DNA from: Paenibacillus antibioticophila
GTDB taxonomy: Bacteria > Bacillota > Bacilli > Paenibacillales > Paenibacillaceae
DNA: 64,000 bases
Reading direction: 5' to 3'
Assembly: GCF_000455265.1 (NCBI RefSeq)
Contig: NZ_HG005139.1
Span: 2,260,188-2,324,187, forward strand
Positions 17,589 to 26,757 of this stretch are shown here, piece by piece. The position numbers and the translations under genes are program-made. The notes below the pieces were generated by a model. It did not search any database, was not told the origin of the DNA, and saw only the letters and a program-made list of their open reading frames with translations. How positions within the stretch are numbered: position 1 is the first letter of the stretch; every line of letters begins with the position of its first letter.

Positions 17589-18821
17589 TCAAGCTTGTGT
17601 TAAGTTGCCGATTTTGTTTTTCACCCAGTTCTTCCCTTCGACAATTCGCGAAATGACCATACTTATGGCCGTGTCGCCCGTGACGTTCACCATCGTGCAG
17701 AACGGATCGGTAATCGTGCCCATAATCACAAGAATCGGAACCGCTTCCACCGGAAACCCGAAAGCGGTGCAGATAAACATCTCTCCAATGAATCCTCCGC
17801 TGGGAATCGTACCCACAATGATTCCGCTGATCAAAGCCACTACAATCGCCGTGGCCATATCCGCCGGGCCCATCGTTAGGTTTAAAATACCGAACAAAAA
17901 TACGATTTTAATGATTTGAACGGCGACGACCCCGTTTTTATGAACGCTTGCCCCCAGCGGAATGACGATGTCGCTGATTTCATCGGGGATGCCCATATCC
18001 TTGGCGGCCAGCCGATTAACCGGGATGCAAGCCGTACTGCTGCAGGTTCCCATAGCGGTCGTCAGCGGCAGCCATATATTTTTCCAAAACCGCTTTAATC
18101 CGGTTGTCCCGCCGCCGTAATAAGAAGCCAATATGGAGAATAGGACGAAAAACAAAATGCAGAAGACGGAGTAGATGATCGAGGCCCGAGCCACGGACCA
18201 TACCACCTGATTGCCGACTTTTCCGATTAACGTAGCGAAATAACAGGCAATGCCGACCGGCGCGTAATACATGATGATCGATACGACTTTGTTCAACACG
18301 GCGGACAAGCTGTTTAGCAGCTTGACCACGGGTTCTCCGATCTCCCCGATCGAGCTGACGGATATCCCGAACAGAATGGCGAACACGATCAAGGCCATCA
18401 TATTTTTTAAAGACAGCAGCTCCACAAAGTCTGAAACCGTAAACAATCGAACTAAATCCAAAGAGCTGTTCTCGACTTGCGCCGCTTCCCCGAAGGTCAC
18501 ATCCGAGTTTAACGCCGGATTAAAAGCGAGACCGCTAATCAGCGCCAGCACGGCAGTAATTAAGCCCGTCACCACAATCACTATAAAAAAGATACCGAGA
18601 ATTTTCCCTAGCTTTTTCAAATTGGTCATACTTGCGATCGAGCTGGCGATCGACACAAACACGAGCGGAACGATAATACAGAACACCAAATTCAAAAAGA
18701 TATCCGCAAAGGGCTGCAATACGGATGAGCGTTCGCCGAGAATCGTACCGGTAATCCCCCCTACCAAAACGCCGGCCAACAAAATAATCGAGAACTTATA
18801 GTTTTTTAACACTCCCAGCAT
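17589..18821 (-). CDS. Dicarboxylate/amino-acid:cation symporter (DAACS family)
   Basis: Integral-membrane transporter of the GltP/DctA fold (Pfam SDF), moving acidic amino acids or dicarboxylates with Na+ or H+. Family signatures include the serine-rich hairpin before LTTAMGTCSSTACIPV, the GASVHKNGVV motif, GTIPSGGFIGEMF and the DPFCTMVNVTGD stretch near the C-terminus. It has about 410 residues. The ATG at 18821 is preceded by GAGGTGGG; the ATG at 18842 has no ribosome site. It is probably co-transcribed with the GH127 gene and divergent from an AraC regulator. A symporter of this family next to an arabinofuranosidase is unusual, since sugar ABC importers are the norm. Confidence 0.88.
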   Translation of the reverse strand: MLGVLKNYKFSIILLAGVLVGGITGTILGERSSVLQPFADIFLNLVFCIIVPLVFVSIASSIASMTNLKKLGKILGIFFIVIVVTGLITAVLALISGLAFNPALNSDVTFGEAAQVENSSLDLVRLFTVSDFVELLSLKNMMALIVFAILFGISVSSIGEIGEPVVKLLNSLSAVLNKVVSIIMYYAPVGIACYFATLIGKVGNQVVWSVARASIIYSVFCILFFVLFSILASYYGGGTTGLKRFWKNIWLPLTTAMGTCSSTACIPVNRLAAKDMGIPDEISDIVIPLGASVHKNGVVAVQIIKIVFLFGILNLTMGPADMATAIVVALISGIIVGTIPSGGFIGEMFICTAFGFPVEAVPILVIMGTITDPFCTMVNVTGDTAISMVISRIVEGKNWVKNKIGNLTQA

Positions 18822-19112
18822 CTCTGTTCCCACCTCATACATGAAGTTGTTTGCTTTCGATAATGCGCTTTCAAAACTTATTCATCGTCGACGGAATGAA
18901 AGTTTATAACCTAAGTATGGGAGTTTGATCCGAATTTTTGAATTATCAAAATGAACTAAGAATAGTGCATTATTAACCTAAATAATATAAGATAATGAGC
19001 ATTTTTTGCTCTTCACTCAAACCGACCAGGAACTGGAAACAGCTTTTATCATTGATCTTTCCTGCTTATCATGGTATTTTCAATGAAACAAAATGAACAC
19101 AGGAGGTATGGA

Positions 19113-20012
19113 ATGTTATATATCAATTTCAGTTGTCCTCCGCTGCCCCACCTTATAGTCGGGGGCAATTCGCTCTTTCGGAAAGGCGATATTCACGAAC
19201 GGCGTGTGTTGAACCATACCTTTGATTTAATTTTCGTATCTACCGGCGCGCTTTATCTGGAGGAAAATGGGCAGAAGTTTTCGGTCGAACCCGGTCAATT
19301 TCTCATTCTGCCGCCGGACAATTTGCATAAAGGATACAAGCCATGTGCAGCCGATACCGCCTTTTCCTGGATTCATTTCTATACGACAGGCAGCTATTCT
19401 TATTCGGAAAGCCCGATTTCCTATGTTTCCACCAAGATGAACAAACACAAATATTATAAGAAAGATACTTTTTATATCTCGCTGCCTCAATACGGGACGA
19501 TCGACAAGAGCTTCCATGATGTCCTGAAAAGCTTGATGGACGATATTTCACAAGTCAAAATCGATAAATATCAGAATGAAAAGTTATTCTACTCCTCCAC
19601 CATTTCGCAAATTCAATATCAACAGCTGTTTCTTAAAATACTGACCTTATTTTGCGATTCCAATGAACGTTCGGAAGAAAAAGATGTGGCGGCGGAAATT
19701 TACGATCTGTTTACTTTGAATTACCAGCAGAACTTTACGTTGAACGAGTTGGCCGCGCAATACGCCTTCCATCCCGCGCATATTATTCGCTGCGTCAAGA
19801 ATAAATACGGCATCAGTCCTTTGCAACTGCTTTTATCGATCCGGCTGAATAAAGCCAAGCAGTTGCTTGCCGATCGCGATAAATCGGTGAACGGGATCGC
19901 GGCTTCCGTCGGTTTTTCCGACACGTCTTATTTTTGCAAGCAATTCAAAAAAGCAACCGGCATGACCCCGGTGGAGTATCGAAAATCGATGGCCCCCGTC
20001 AAAAGTGAATAA
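19113..20012 (+). CDS. AraC-family transcriptional regulator with cupin sensor domain
   Basis: Likely local regulator of the divergent symporter-GH127 pair. The N-terminal half is a cupin-like ligand-binding domain (EENGQKFSVEPGQFLILPPDN); the C-terminal half has two helix-turn-helix motifs (FTLNELAAQYAFHPAHIIRCV; VNGIAASVGFSDTSYFCKQF) and the family end motif TGMTPVEYRKS. The ATG at 19113 has AGGAGG six bases upstream and gives 299 residues; the in-frame start at 19071 is before that site. The AT-rich 290-bp spacer to the symporter gene should hold both promoters. Confidence 0.9.
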   Translation: MLYINFSCPPLPHLIVGGNSLFRKGDIHERRVLNHTFDLIFVSTGALYLEENGQKFSVEPGQFLILPPDNLHKGYKPCAADTAFSWIHFYTTGSYSYSESPISYVSTKMNKHKYYKKDTFYISLPQYGTIDKSFHDVLKSLMDDISQVKIDKYQNEKLFYSSTISQIQYQQLFLKILTLFCDSNERSEEKDVAAEIYDLFTLNYQQNFTLNELAAQYAFHPAHIIRCVKNKYGISPLQLLLSIRLNKAKQLLADRDKSVNGIAASVGFSDTSYFCKQFKKATGMTPVEYRKSMAPVKSE

Positions 20013-20086
20013 ATCGCGCTCAAAAAGGCAACCTTATACCACGAAATCCCCATCGAAAAATCATGATCATTCAGGAGGAATTTAGC

Positions 20087-20314
20087 ATGGCGAAACCCGA
20101 CGACCGTTCCGATAATGTCGAGAAGCTCCAGGACAGCATTCAAGATACGATCGAAAATTTCCGCGAAGGTCAAGACTATCTAAGCGAACATGCCGACGAA
20201 ATCTCCGGCGGAGAGAAGCGGCAAATCGAGGAGAAAAACGAAAGACGGCTCAAAGCCATCGAAGGTCAACGCGAAGAAGTGAAGGATGAAGCGGCCCATC
20301 AAGGAAATTCTTAA
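20087..20314 (+). CDS. tlp: Small acid-soluble spore protein Tlp
   Basis: Minor spore-core protein made in the forespore. The 75-residue, highly charged sequence carries the diagnostic block PDDRSDNVEKLQD near the N-terminus and GEKRQIEEKNERR in the second half, both characteristic of Tlp. The ATG at 20087 follows GGAGGAA; an upstream ATG at 20063 is before that site. It sits alone between the AraC gene and a bidirectional terminator shared with the cyclophilin gene. Confidence 0.92.
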   Translation: MAKPDDRSDNVEKLQDSIQDTIENFREGQDYLSEHADEISGGEKRQIEEKNERRLKAIEGQREEVKDEAAHQGNS

Positions 20315-20350
20315 AGTCCGCTTGAGGATCACAGCGCTAAACATAAGCAA

Positions 20351-20400
20351 AAAGGGGGTGTTTCGGCTCGCCAGCAAAACTGGCGGCGAAACACCCCTTT
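20351..20400. terminator. Bidirectional terminator between tlp and the cyclophilin gene
   Basis: GGGGTGTTTCG (20355-20365) pairs with CGAAACACCCC (20387-20397), and the inner GCCAG/CTGGC extends the stem. There are A-runs on the left and T on the right, so it can serve both convergent genes. Confidence 0.85.
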
Positions 20401-20413
20401 ACACGTTGTGGGA

Positions 20414-20851
20414 TTAAGCCTCGTCCCACACCGTAACTTCCTTCATCTTGTCCCCAGGACGAACCTGATCCACAAGCTCCATGCCCGAAGTTACTTTGCC
20501 GAATACAGTATGCACACCGTTCAAGTGCGGCTGCGGCTCATACACGATGAAGAACTGGCTTCCGCCGGTGTCCTTGCCTGCATGGGCCATCGACAACACG
20601 CCGCGCTCGTGCTTGGTGACGTTCGTATCTGTCTCGCATTTGATGGTATACCCTGGCCCACCCGTCCCAGTTCCATTGGGGCAGCCGCCTTGAGCGACGA
20701 AGCCCGGAATGACACGGTGGAACGTCAAGCCGTTGTAGAATCCGGAGTTAGCCAGCTTCTCAAAATTCGCTACCGTACCCGGCGCTTCCTCAGGCAGAAA
20801 CTGAATTTCCACTTCTCCGCCCTTTTCCAATACGATTTTACCCTTTTTCAT
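20414..20851 (-). CDS. ppiB: Peptidyl-prolyl cis-trans isomerase, cyclophilin type
   Basis: Cytosolic proline isomerase assisting protein folding. The 145 residues cover one cyclophilin domain, with the catalytic stretch [14 protein letters not shown], the core [19 protein letters not shown] and the [13 protein letters not shown] motif. The ATG at 20851 follows GGAAG; the longer in-frame start at 20872 contains that site. It lies next to lysA, as ppiB does near lysA in B. subtilis. Confidence 0.93.
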   Translation of the reverse strand: MKKGKIVLEKGGEVEIQFLPEEAPGTVANFEKLANSGFYNGLTFHRVIPGFVAQGGCPNGTGTGGPGYTIKCETDTNVTKHERGVLSMAHAGKDTGGSQFFIVYEPQPHLNGVHTVFGKVTSGMELVDQVRPGDKMKEVTVWDEA

Positions 20852-20941
20852 ATCGGTCACTTCCTTCTTCATAGTTACAATTTGGACAAACCTATTACAG
20901 TGTACTATGAAAAAGCGCCGGGAGCAAAATCCATACGCTGA

Positions 20942-22273
20942 TTATTTGAATGAGGGCTGTTTGGCAATCCGCTCCGGAACCAGATCACAGGCTGTAATAT
21001 CCTCGAAGGATTCACGACGGACAACCAAATCGCTGTGACCGTTCTGTACAAATACTACCGCCGGACGGCGAATCCGGTTATAGTTGCTTGCCATCGAATA
21101 GTTGTAAGCGCCCGTACACGATACGGCCAGCAGGTCACCTGAGTTGACCTTCGGCAGCTCCAGATCCCAAATCAGCATGTCGCCGCTCTCACAGCATTTT
21201 CCGGCGATCGATACGGTCTCCTCAGCTCGATCTAACCCCCGGTTAGCCAGCATGGCCTCGTATTTTGACTCATAGAGTGCCGGACGAGGATTATCTGTCA
21301 TCCCGCCATCCACAGCCACATATTTTCTCACGCCAGGAATATCCTTGCTTGTTCCAACCGTGTACAAGGTCGTTCCGGCATCGCCAACGATACTGCGGCC
21401 CGGTTCCACCCAAATTTCAGGAAGCTGAGGATAATCTTCAGCGAAGAACTTCTTCACCGCATCGGTAATCGCCTTCACATATTCTGCGACAGCCAGAGGA
21501 GTATCTCCTTCCGTATAGCGGATGCCAAAGCCTCCTCCCAGATTAATCACCTTAAAGGTGACATTCAGCTCACGCTTCACTTCCAGACTGAACTCAGCTA
21601 CTCTGCTTACCGCCAATTGGAAGCCGTCAACCTCGAAGATTTGAGAGCCGATATGCGAATGCAGTCCCAACAGCTTGAGATTACGGCTGCCGGAAGCCTG
21701 TTTCACCGCTTCAAAGGCAGACCCGTTGCCGATGTCAAAGCCGAATTTCGAATCCGTTTGGCCTGTAGAAATGTACTCATGCGTATGAGCTTCTACGCCC
21801 GGTGTAACTCTGAGCAAGATATTAACCGATACGTTCTTCTCTTCCGCAAGTGCCTGAAGCATTTGCATTTCAATGAAATTGTCTACTACAAAACAGCCGA
21901 TCTGAGCGGAAATCGCCATTTCCAGCTCTTCAGGAGTCTTGTTATTCCCGTGAAAATGAATGCGGTCAGCCGGGAATCCCGCCTGCAGTGCAGTGTACAG
22001 TTCTCCTTCAGACACTACATCAAGCGACAATCCTTCATCATCAACAAGACGGCACATAGCTTTTACACAAAACGCCTTGCTTGCATAAGCCACCTGGAAC
22101 GGCAGGCCGGAAGCCCGGAACGCATCCATATATTCGCGGCATCTTTGCCGAATGAGCGCTTCATCCATGATGTATAGCGGGGTGCCATAGGTTTGCTTCA
22201 AATCGACCGTATCACATCCGCCGATTTCCAGATGCCCGCTGGAGTTAATTTTGCTGGTACCGTGTAAATACAT
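20942..22273 (-). CDS. lysA: Diaminopimelate decarboxylase
   Basis: Last step of lysine synthesis, converting meso-diaminopimelate to L-lysine with PLP. The protein has 443 residues: an alanine-racemase-like barrel with the PLP lysine Lys66 (VAYASKAFCVKAM), the phosphate-binding NLGGGFGIRY, EPGRSIVGDAGTTLY and the C-terminal catalytic Cys motif GKCCESGD. The ATG follows GGAGGACGACACAG. It lies downstream of spoVAF, the same neighbour as in B. subtilis. Confidence 0.96.
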   Translation of the reverse strand: MYLHGTSKINSSGHLEIGGCDTVDLKQTYGTPLYIMDEALIRQRCREYMDAFRASGLPFQVAYASKAFCVKAMCRLVDDEGLSLDVVSEGELYTALQAGFPADRIHFHGNNKTPEELEMAISAQIGCFVVDNFIEMQMLQALAEEKNVSVNILLRVTPGVEAHTHEYISTGQTDSKFGFDIGNGSAFEAVKQASGSRNLKLLGLHSHIGSQIFEVDGFQLAVSRVAEFSLEVKRELNVTFKVINLGGGFGIRYTEGDTPLAVAEYVKAITDAVKKFFAEDYPQLPEIWVEPGRSIVGDAGTTLYTVGTSKDIPGVRKYVAVDGGMTDNPRPALYESKYEAMLANRGLDRAEETVSIAGKCCESGDMLIWDLELPKVNSGDLLAVSCTGAYNYSMASNYNRIRRPAVVFVQNGHSDLVVRRESFEDITACDLVPERIAKQPSFK

Positions 22274-22385
22274 CTGTGTCGTCCTCCACTTTCAGTTTTT
22301 TCATCAGTATATCAGACATCCGCTCAACTGAGAAATGGATTATTCGGATTATCATTTGTGTTAAAAGGCGGACATGCCGTGTCAG

Positions 22386-24044
22386 TTATTTTTCTTTGGG
22401 CATTCTAGTATTGTCTCTGGTTTTGTTGAACGAAGGACGCTGCTTCGATACCAATACCGGCACACGCACCAGAATTCCGGCCAATGCTTTAGCATTAAAC
22501 GGGATGAACGGCCACAGATAAGATGAATTGAACGATCTCTGAAAGGCGAGGAAAATGATAAAGGCTGTCACTCCCCCTACCAAGCCTGCTACCCCGAAGA
22601 TTGAGACTAACACCAGCATCAGCAGCCGGACTACCCGGTTAGCCAGCCCCAGCTCATAGCTAGGGGTCGCAAACATCCCGATTGCCGCTACCGCCATATA
22701 GAGCACAACTTCATTTACGAATATACCTGTCTGGACCGCAATATCTCCTATCAGAATTGCAGCGATCAGGCCCATCGCGGAAGCAAGCGGGGTCGGGGTA
22801 TGAACAGCGGCCATCCGCATGAGGTCTACACCGAACTCGACAAGCAGGAACTGCGCGATCAGCGGAATCTTGGCCTGCTCCTGCGGCCCGATAAAGGCAA
22901 GCGACGCAGGCTTTAATTCCGGATGAATGACCAGGAGCAGCCAGAGCGGCAATAGGAATAGTGAAGCGAAGATCCCGGCGAACCGCACCCAGCGCAGATA
23001 GGATCCCATAAACGGGGTCTGGCGATTTTCTTCCGCATGCTGGCATAGGTCAAAAAAGGTGGTCGGGAGAATCATGACGCTTGGCGACGTATCTACAAAC
23101 ACCACAATTCTGCCCTCCATAAGATGAGAAGCTACCACATCCGGGCGCTCCGAATACCGGACCAGCGGATACGGATTCCACCCCCTCTTCACGATGGCCT
23201 CCTCCAGCTGCTTATCTGCCAGAGGCAGGCCATCCAGAGCAACGGCCTGAATTTTCTTGCGTACATCATCAATCAATGTCTTGTCGGCGATGTCGTCAAT
23301 ATAGGCAATGCAGACATCCGTCTGAGAGCGGCGGCCTACCTTCATCGCCTCGAACTTTAACCCCGGGTCGCGAAGTCTGCGCCTTACCAGGGTAACGTTG
23401 GTTAGCATCGTCTCTGTGAATCCATCGCGGGAGCCGCGAACCACCCGTTCCAGGGAAGGCTCTTCAGGGCTTCGAACCGGATAATTCCGCGTGTCCAGCA
23501 CGATTGCGGTCTGTTCACCTTCAATGAACAACACACTCATCCCAATCAGTACATTGTTAACGGTCTGGCTGAGAGAGTCTGATTTTTCAACCTGGACGTG
23601 AGGAATATACAAATGGAAGAAGGAGTGAAGCGCACCGGAATCCAGGTCATCCGGGGTCAAATAAGTCAGGCGCTTCAGAATTTCCTGCATTATGTCGTCC
23701 TTTGCAAAGCCATTTATAAAGAACAGGGCTGTTTTCTTGCCGCCAAAGGTCATTTCGCGGAAAACCACGTCAAACCCTTCCTGAAGTCCGACCACCTGCT
23801 CCAGCGTCAGCTTAGTCGTATGAATACTGGGGCTGATCTTATCACTGGTCTGCCAATAGATTACGGATTCCTTCAAGCTGTCGGAGGTCTCGGTTTCTTT
23901 CTTCCGTTGTAAAATCCTTGCCCTTTCTTCCTCCTCTCCTCCCCAGGAGATGTGTTCTGTTCCGTCCAAAAAGTGAGGGATACCGTTCATCTCCTCCTGA
24001 GGCTGAACCTCCTCACCGGTTCCTCCGCGTTCCTGACTCATCAT
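22386..24044 (-). CDS. spoVAF: Stage V sporulation protein AF (GerA-family spore membrane protein)
   Basis: Spore inner-membrane protein of the GerA A-subunit superfamily, associated with the SpoVA channel and germination. The cytosolic N-terminal domain includes GSRDGFTETMLTNVTLVRRRLRDP and the YIDDIADKTLIDDVRKKI stretch; about five TM segments follow from near residue 355 (LFLLPLWLLLVIHPE, LAIL-type helices). Its 552 residues include about 60 extra charged residues at the N-terminus compared with B. subtilis. The ATG at 24044 follows AGGAGGT. It comes directly after spoVAB here; spoVAC, spoVAD and spoVAE are not between them. Confidence 0.9.
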   Translation of the reverse strand: MMSQERGGTGEEVQPQEEMNGIPHFLDGTEHISWGGEEEERARILQRKKETETSDSLKESVIYWQTSDKISPSIHTTKLTLEQVVGLQEGFDVVFREMTFGGKKTALFFINGFAKDDIMQEILKRLTYLTPDDLDSGALHSFFHLYIPHVQVEKSDSLSQTVNNVLIGMSVLFIEGEQTAIVLDTRNYPVRSPEEPSLERVVRGSRDGFTETMLTNVTLVRRRLRDPGLKFEAMKVGRRSQTDVCIAYIDDIADKTLIDDVRKKIQAVALDGLPLADKQLEEAIVKRGWNPYPLVRYSERPDVVASHLMEGRIVVFVDTSPSVMILPTTFFDLCQHAEENRQTPFMGSYLRWVRFAGIFASLFLLPLWLLLVIHPELKPASLAFIGPQEQAKIPLIAQFLLVEFGVDLMRMAAVHTPTPLASAMGLIAAILIGDIAVQTGIFVNEVVLYMAVAAIGMFATPSYELGLANRVVRLLMLVLVSIFGVAGLVGGVTAFIIFLAFQRSFNSSYLWPFIPFNAKALAGILVRVPVLVSKQRPSFNKTRDNTRMPKEK

Positions 24045-24064
24045 TGTGGATACCTCCTATGCAG

Positions 24065-24490
24065 TTACTGTCTATAGATGAACCATTCAAACAATGAACC
24101 TGCGACCTTGCCGAACACCATCGCATACAGCAATTGGGTCATATATTTATGCATGTATAGCCGCTTCGCGAAGATCGGCAGAACATTCAACACCTCAGTC
24201 AGCGCGGCGGCGAGCATTCCGATGAATATGCCGTTGAACAAGCCGACAATTCCGCTGCCAATCCATGGCCCGGGAACACTCCAATTCCAGAAATCCGCTG
24301 CCGTTCCCAGCAAGGAGCCGCTAATCATAGCCCCTTCATACCAATGCACTTTATCATAGGAACGGGTAACCTGAGCCAATCGAGGTATCATATCCAGTAC
24401 AATGAAAAGGGCAATCACACCCGTACCGACAGCAATCCCTCCTGCAAATCCCAGGAAAACAACAGCCGCTTGCGAGACCAGGGTCATCAA
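24065..24490 (-). CDS. spoVAB: Stage V sporulation protein AB
   Basis: Small integral-membrane protein of the spoVA locus, 141 residues with about four TM segments. The SpoVAB pattern is visible in GGIAVGTGVIALFIVLDMIPRL, KVHWYEGAMISGSLLG and the C-terminal GKVAGSLFEWFIYR. Its first codon overlaps the last codons of spoVAA by 4 bp. The function of the family is undefined beyond its link to spore dipicolinate handling. Confidence 0.9.
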   Translation of the reverse strand: MMTLVSQAAVVFLGFAGGIAVGTGVIALFIVLDMIPRLAQVTRSYDKVHWYEGAMISGSLLGTAADFWNWSVPGPWIGSGIVGLFNGIFIGMLAAALTEVLNVLPIFAKRLYMHKYMTQLLYAMVFGKVAGSLFEWFIYRQ

Positions 24491-25152
24491 GGCTGCTTCC
24501 CCTTGGGCGATGACTCGGCAAGCCGCATCTTCTCATATTCCTCCGCAATGACATATTGATTCAGGTTTTCCTGGTACAGGTACATCTCAACCTCAAGCGG
24601 AGTCGGTTCTTCATTCCATTTCTTCTTGAATAAATGATTGAAGAACAGAATCATGCCAAAACCAATGCCGAGCGAATAAGCGACCTGAAACAAATAGGGA
24701 TGCTCGTCTCTATGACCGGTAATCATCTCAACGATACGTATGTGAACCTCGGGCATGCTCACATCTGCATGGAAGTTCATAATGGTCAGCCCCGCACCGA
24801 AAAATAACAGCAGCCACACCAGAACGAATAGAACGATTGAAGGTTTTCTGGGCGCTTTCTGAATCACAACCAGCACATGAGGCTCTCCGATAAACTCGAT
24901 AAGCACTGAGGGATGCTTCGCTTTAATTCTTGAGATGATTTGCAGCATATCAATCACAATTCGATTTCCATCGCTAGGCTCAGATCTGGACAACACCATA
25001 TCCAGCAGCTCCCGCTCCAGGCTCGGATCAGCCAGAATCCGTGCAATATCCCTCAGCCTGATGGGAGCTCCTGCCGGATGTATCACCTGCTTGCGCAGCC
25101 GAACATAGATGACGGAAGCTTGATCCTGCAACAAACAGACCACCCCTTTCAT
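24487..25152 (-). CDS. spoVAA: Stage V sporulation protein AA
   Basis: First gene of the spoVA locus, a 221-residue forespore membrane protein. The N-terminal domain is soluble (DQASVIYVRLRKQV, ending in VVIQKAPRKPSIV), followed by two TM helices (LFVLVWLLLFFGAGLTIM; VAYSLGIGFGMILFFNHLF) and a cytosolic tail. In B. subtilis this operon is forespore-specific (sigma-G); a CATACTA box occurs about 20 bp upstream, but I could not find a convincing partner -35 element. Confidence 0.9.
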   Translation of the reverse strand: MKGVVCLLQDQASVIYVRLRKQVIHPAGAPIRLRDIARILADPSLERELLDMVLSRSEPSDGNRIVIDMLQIISRIKAKHPSVLIEFIGEPHVLVVIQKAPRKPSIVLFVLVWLLLFFGAGLTIMNFHADVSMPEVHIRIVEMITGHRDEHPYLFQVAYSLGIGFGMILFFNHLFKKKWNEEPTPLEVEMYLYQENLNQYVIAEEYEKMRLAESSPKGKQP

Positions 25153-25222
25153 GGCGAATTACCCATAGTATGCCATGGAGGGGTGGTCTCTACTCTGTAA
25201 ACCGTGTATTTGATTGATGAAG

Positions 25223-25930
25223 CTATAAAGAAATGGCCGTCTCCAGCGCAACCTCCATCATCTCATTGAAGGTCGTCTGACGCTCTTCTGCCGTAGTCTC
25301 TTCTCCTGTCAACAGATGGTCACTGACGGTAAGAATGGTTAACGCATTCACTCCGAATTTCGCAGCAAGGGTATACAGCGCTGTCGTCTCCATTTCGACG
25401 CCCAGCACCCCATATTTCATCAGCAAGCCTGTGACCGAGGTATCGTCCCGATAGAAGCTGTCGGAGCAGAAAATATTGCCGACATGCAGCTTCAGCCCCT
25501 TCTCTACTCCGCGCTCATAAGCGGCCTTGAGCAGATCAAAACTGGCAATCGGAGAGAAATCGTAGCCTTTGAAGATATGGCGGTTCATACTGGAATCAGT
25601 ACATGCTCCTTGTGCCAATATTACATCACGCACATGCACATGCTCCTGCATGCCGCCGCAGGTTCCCACACGAATCAGATTCTTCACCTGATATTCCTGA
25701 ATCAATTCATTGGCATAAATCGAGAAGGAAGGAATCCCCATCCCGCTGCCCTGAACAGAAATCCGCTTGCCCTTATAGGTTCCGGTAAATCCAAGCATAC
25801 CGCGAACCTCGTTATAGCAAACGACGTCGCTTAAATACGTTTCGGCGATGAACTTTGCGCGTAACGGATCGCCGGGAAGTAACACTGTATCCGCAATATC
25901 ACCTGGTTTTGCTCCAATATGTACACTCAT
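25223..25930 (-). CDS. deoD: Purine nucleoside phosphorylase, DeoD type (hexameric)
   Basis: Phosphorolysis of 6-oxo and 6-amino purine nucleosides in nucleoside salvage. Family marks are [26 protein letters not shown] at the start, [21 protein letters not shown] and [16 protein letters not shown], with [10 protein letters not shown] holding the catalytic Asp. The ATG at 25930 has GGAG upstream and gives 235 residues; twelve more in-frame codons to 25966 look untranslated. It lies between sigF and spoVAA, interrupting an order that is contiguous in B. subtilis. A second, trimeric PNP (punA) lies at 30670. Confidence 0.94.
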   Translation of the reverse strand: MSVHIGAKPGDIADTVLLPGDPLRAKFIAETYLSDVVCYNEVRGMLGFTGTYKGKRISVQGSGMGIPSFSIYANELIQEYQVKNLIRVGTCGGMQEHVHVRDVILAQGACTDSSMNRHIFKGYDFSPIASFDLLKAAYERGVEKGLKLHVGNIFCSDSFYRDDTSVTGLLMKYGVLGVEMETTALYTLAAKFGVNALTILTVSDHLLTGEETTAEERQTTFNEMMEVALETAISL

Positions 25931-25990
25931 AATTATAGACTCCTTCAATCCAATATCGTCATGCATGTCTATATTATATATGACGTGACA

Positions 25991-26746
25991 CTATTGTGCG
26001 ATTTGATCGCGAATATTTTGCAGTATTTTCTTCTCCAGACGGGATACCTGGACCTGGGAAATTCCAAGCCTGGCCGCCACCTCGGACTGGGTTTGATCCC
26101 GGTAGTACCGCAAGTACACGATCAGTCTTTCCCGGTCGCTGAGTCCGTCTATCGCCTCGTGGAGCGCCAGCTTGTCGAACCACCGCTCCTGGGATTCGTC
26201 GGCAATTTGATCCATCAGCGTGATTGGATCCCCATCGTTCTCAAAGACGGTCTCATGGATTGAGGTCGGCGGCTTATTGGCTTCTTGCGCAAATACCACG
26301 TCTTCCGGCGTCACTCCAAGCTCCTCCGCCACCTCCTTGATCGTGGGGAGACGATTGAGCACCTTTGACAGCTCGTCTTTTTTCTTGCGAACCTTGTTTG
26401 CCATTTCTTTAAGGGAGCGGCTAACCTTGAGGGTGCCGTCATCCCGCAAAAAGCGCTGAATCTCTCCGATAATCATCGGTACTGCATAGGTGGAAAATTT
26501 GACATCATAGCTAAGATCGAATTTATCAACCGATTTTAGCAGGCCGATACAGCCGATCTGAAACAGATCCTCAGGCTCGTATCCCCGGTTCATAAAGCGC
26601 TGAACGACGGACCAGACCAATCGGATGTTGCTGCTTACAAGTCGGTCTCTGGCACCCGAATCCCCGGCCTGGCTAAGCGCGATCAGCCGTTTTACTTCTG
26701 AGTCGTCCAAATATTCTCTCGAGGCTTGCTTCACTTCAGCATCCAT
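25991..26746 (-). CDS. sigF: RNA polymerase sporulation sigma factor SigF
   Basis: First compartment-specific sigma factor, active in the forespore and held by SpoIIAB until released by SpoIIAA. The 251 residues have sigma region 2 (LVWSVVQRFMNRGYEPEDLFQIG, FSTYAVPMIIGEIQRFLRDDGT), region 3 and region 4 (LSDRERLIVYLRYYRDQTQSEVAARLGISQVQVSRLE). It is the third gene of spoIIAA-spoIIAB-sigF, starting 11 bp after spoIIAB. Confidence 0.96.
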   Translation of the reverse strand: MDAEVKQASREYLDDSEVKRLIALSQAGDSGARDRLVSSNIRLVWSVVQRFMNRGYEPEDLFQIGCIGLLKSVDKFDLSYDVKFSTYAVPMIIGEIQRFLRDDGTLKVSRSLKEMANKVRKKKDELSKVLNRLPTIKEVAEELGVTPEDVVFAQEANKPPTSIHETVFENDGDPITLMDQIADESQERWFDKLALHEAIDGLSDRERLIVYLRYYRDQTQSEVAARLGISQVQVSRLEKKILQNIRDQIAQ

Positions 26747-26757
26747 AGCTCCAACCC

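Noticed and set aside
25153..25222. Sigma-G promoter before spoVAA
   Set aside because: A CATACTA box is present, but no -35 element at the right distance was found.
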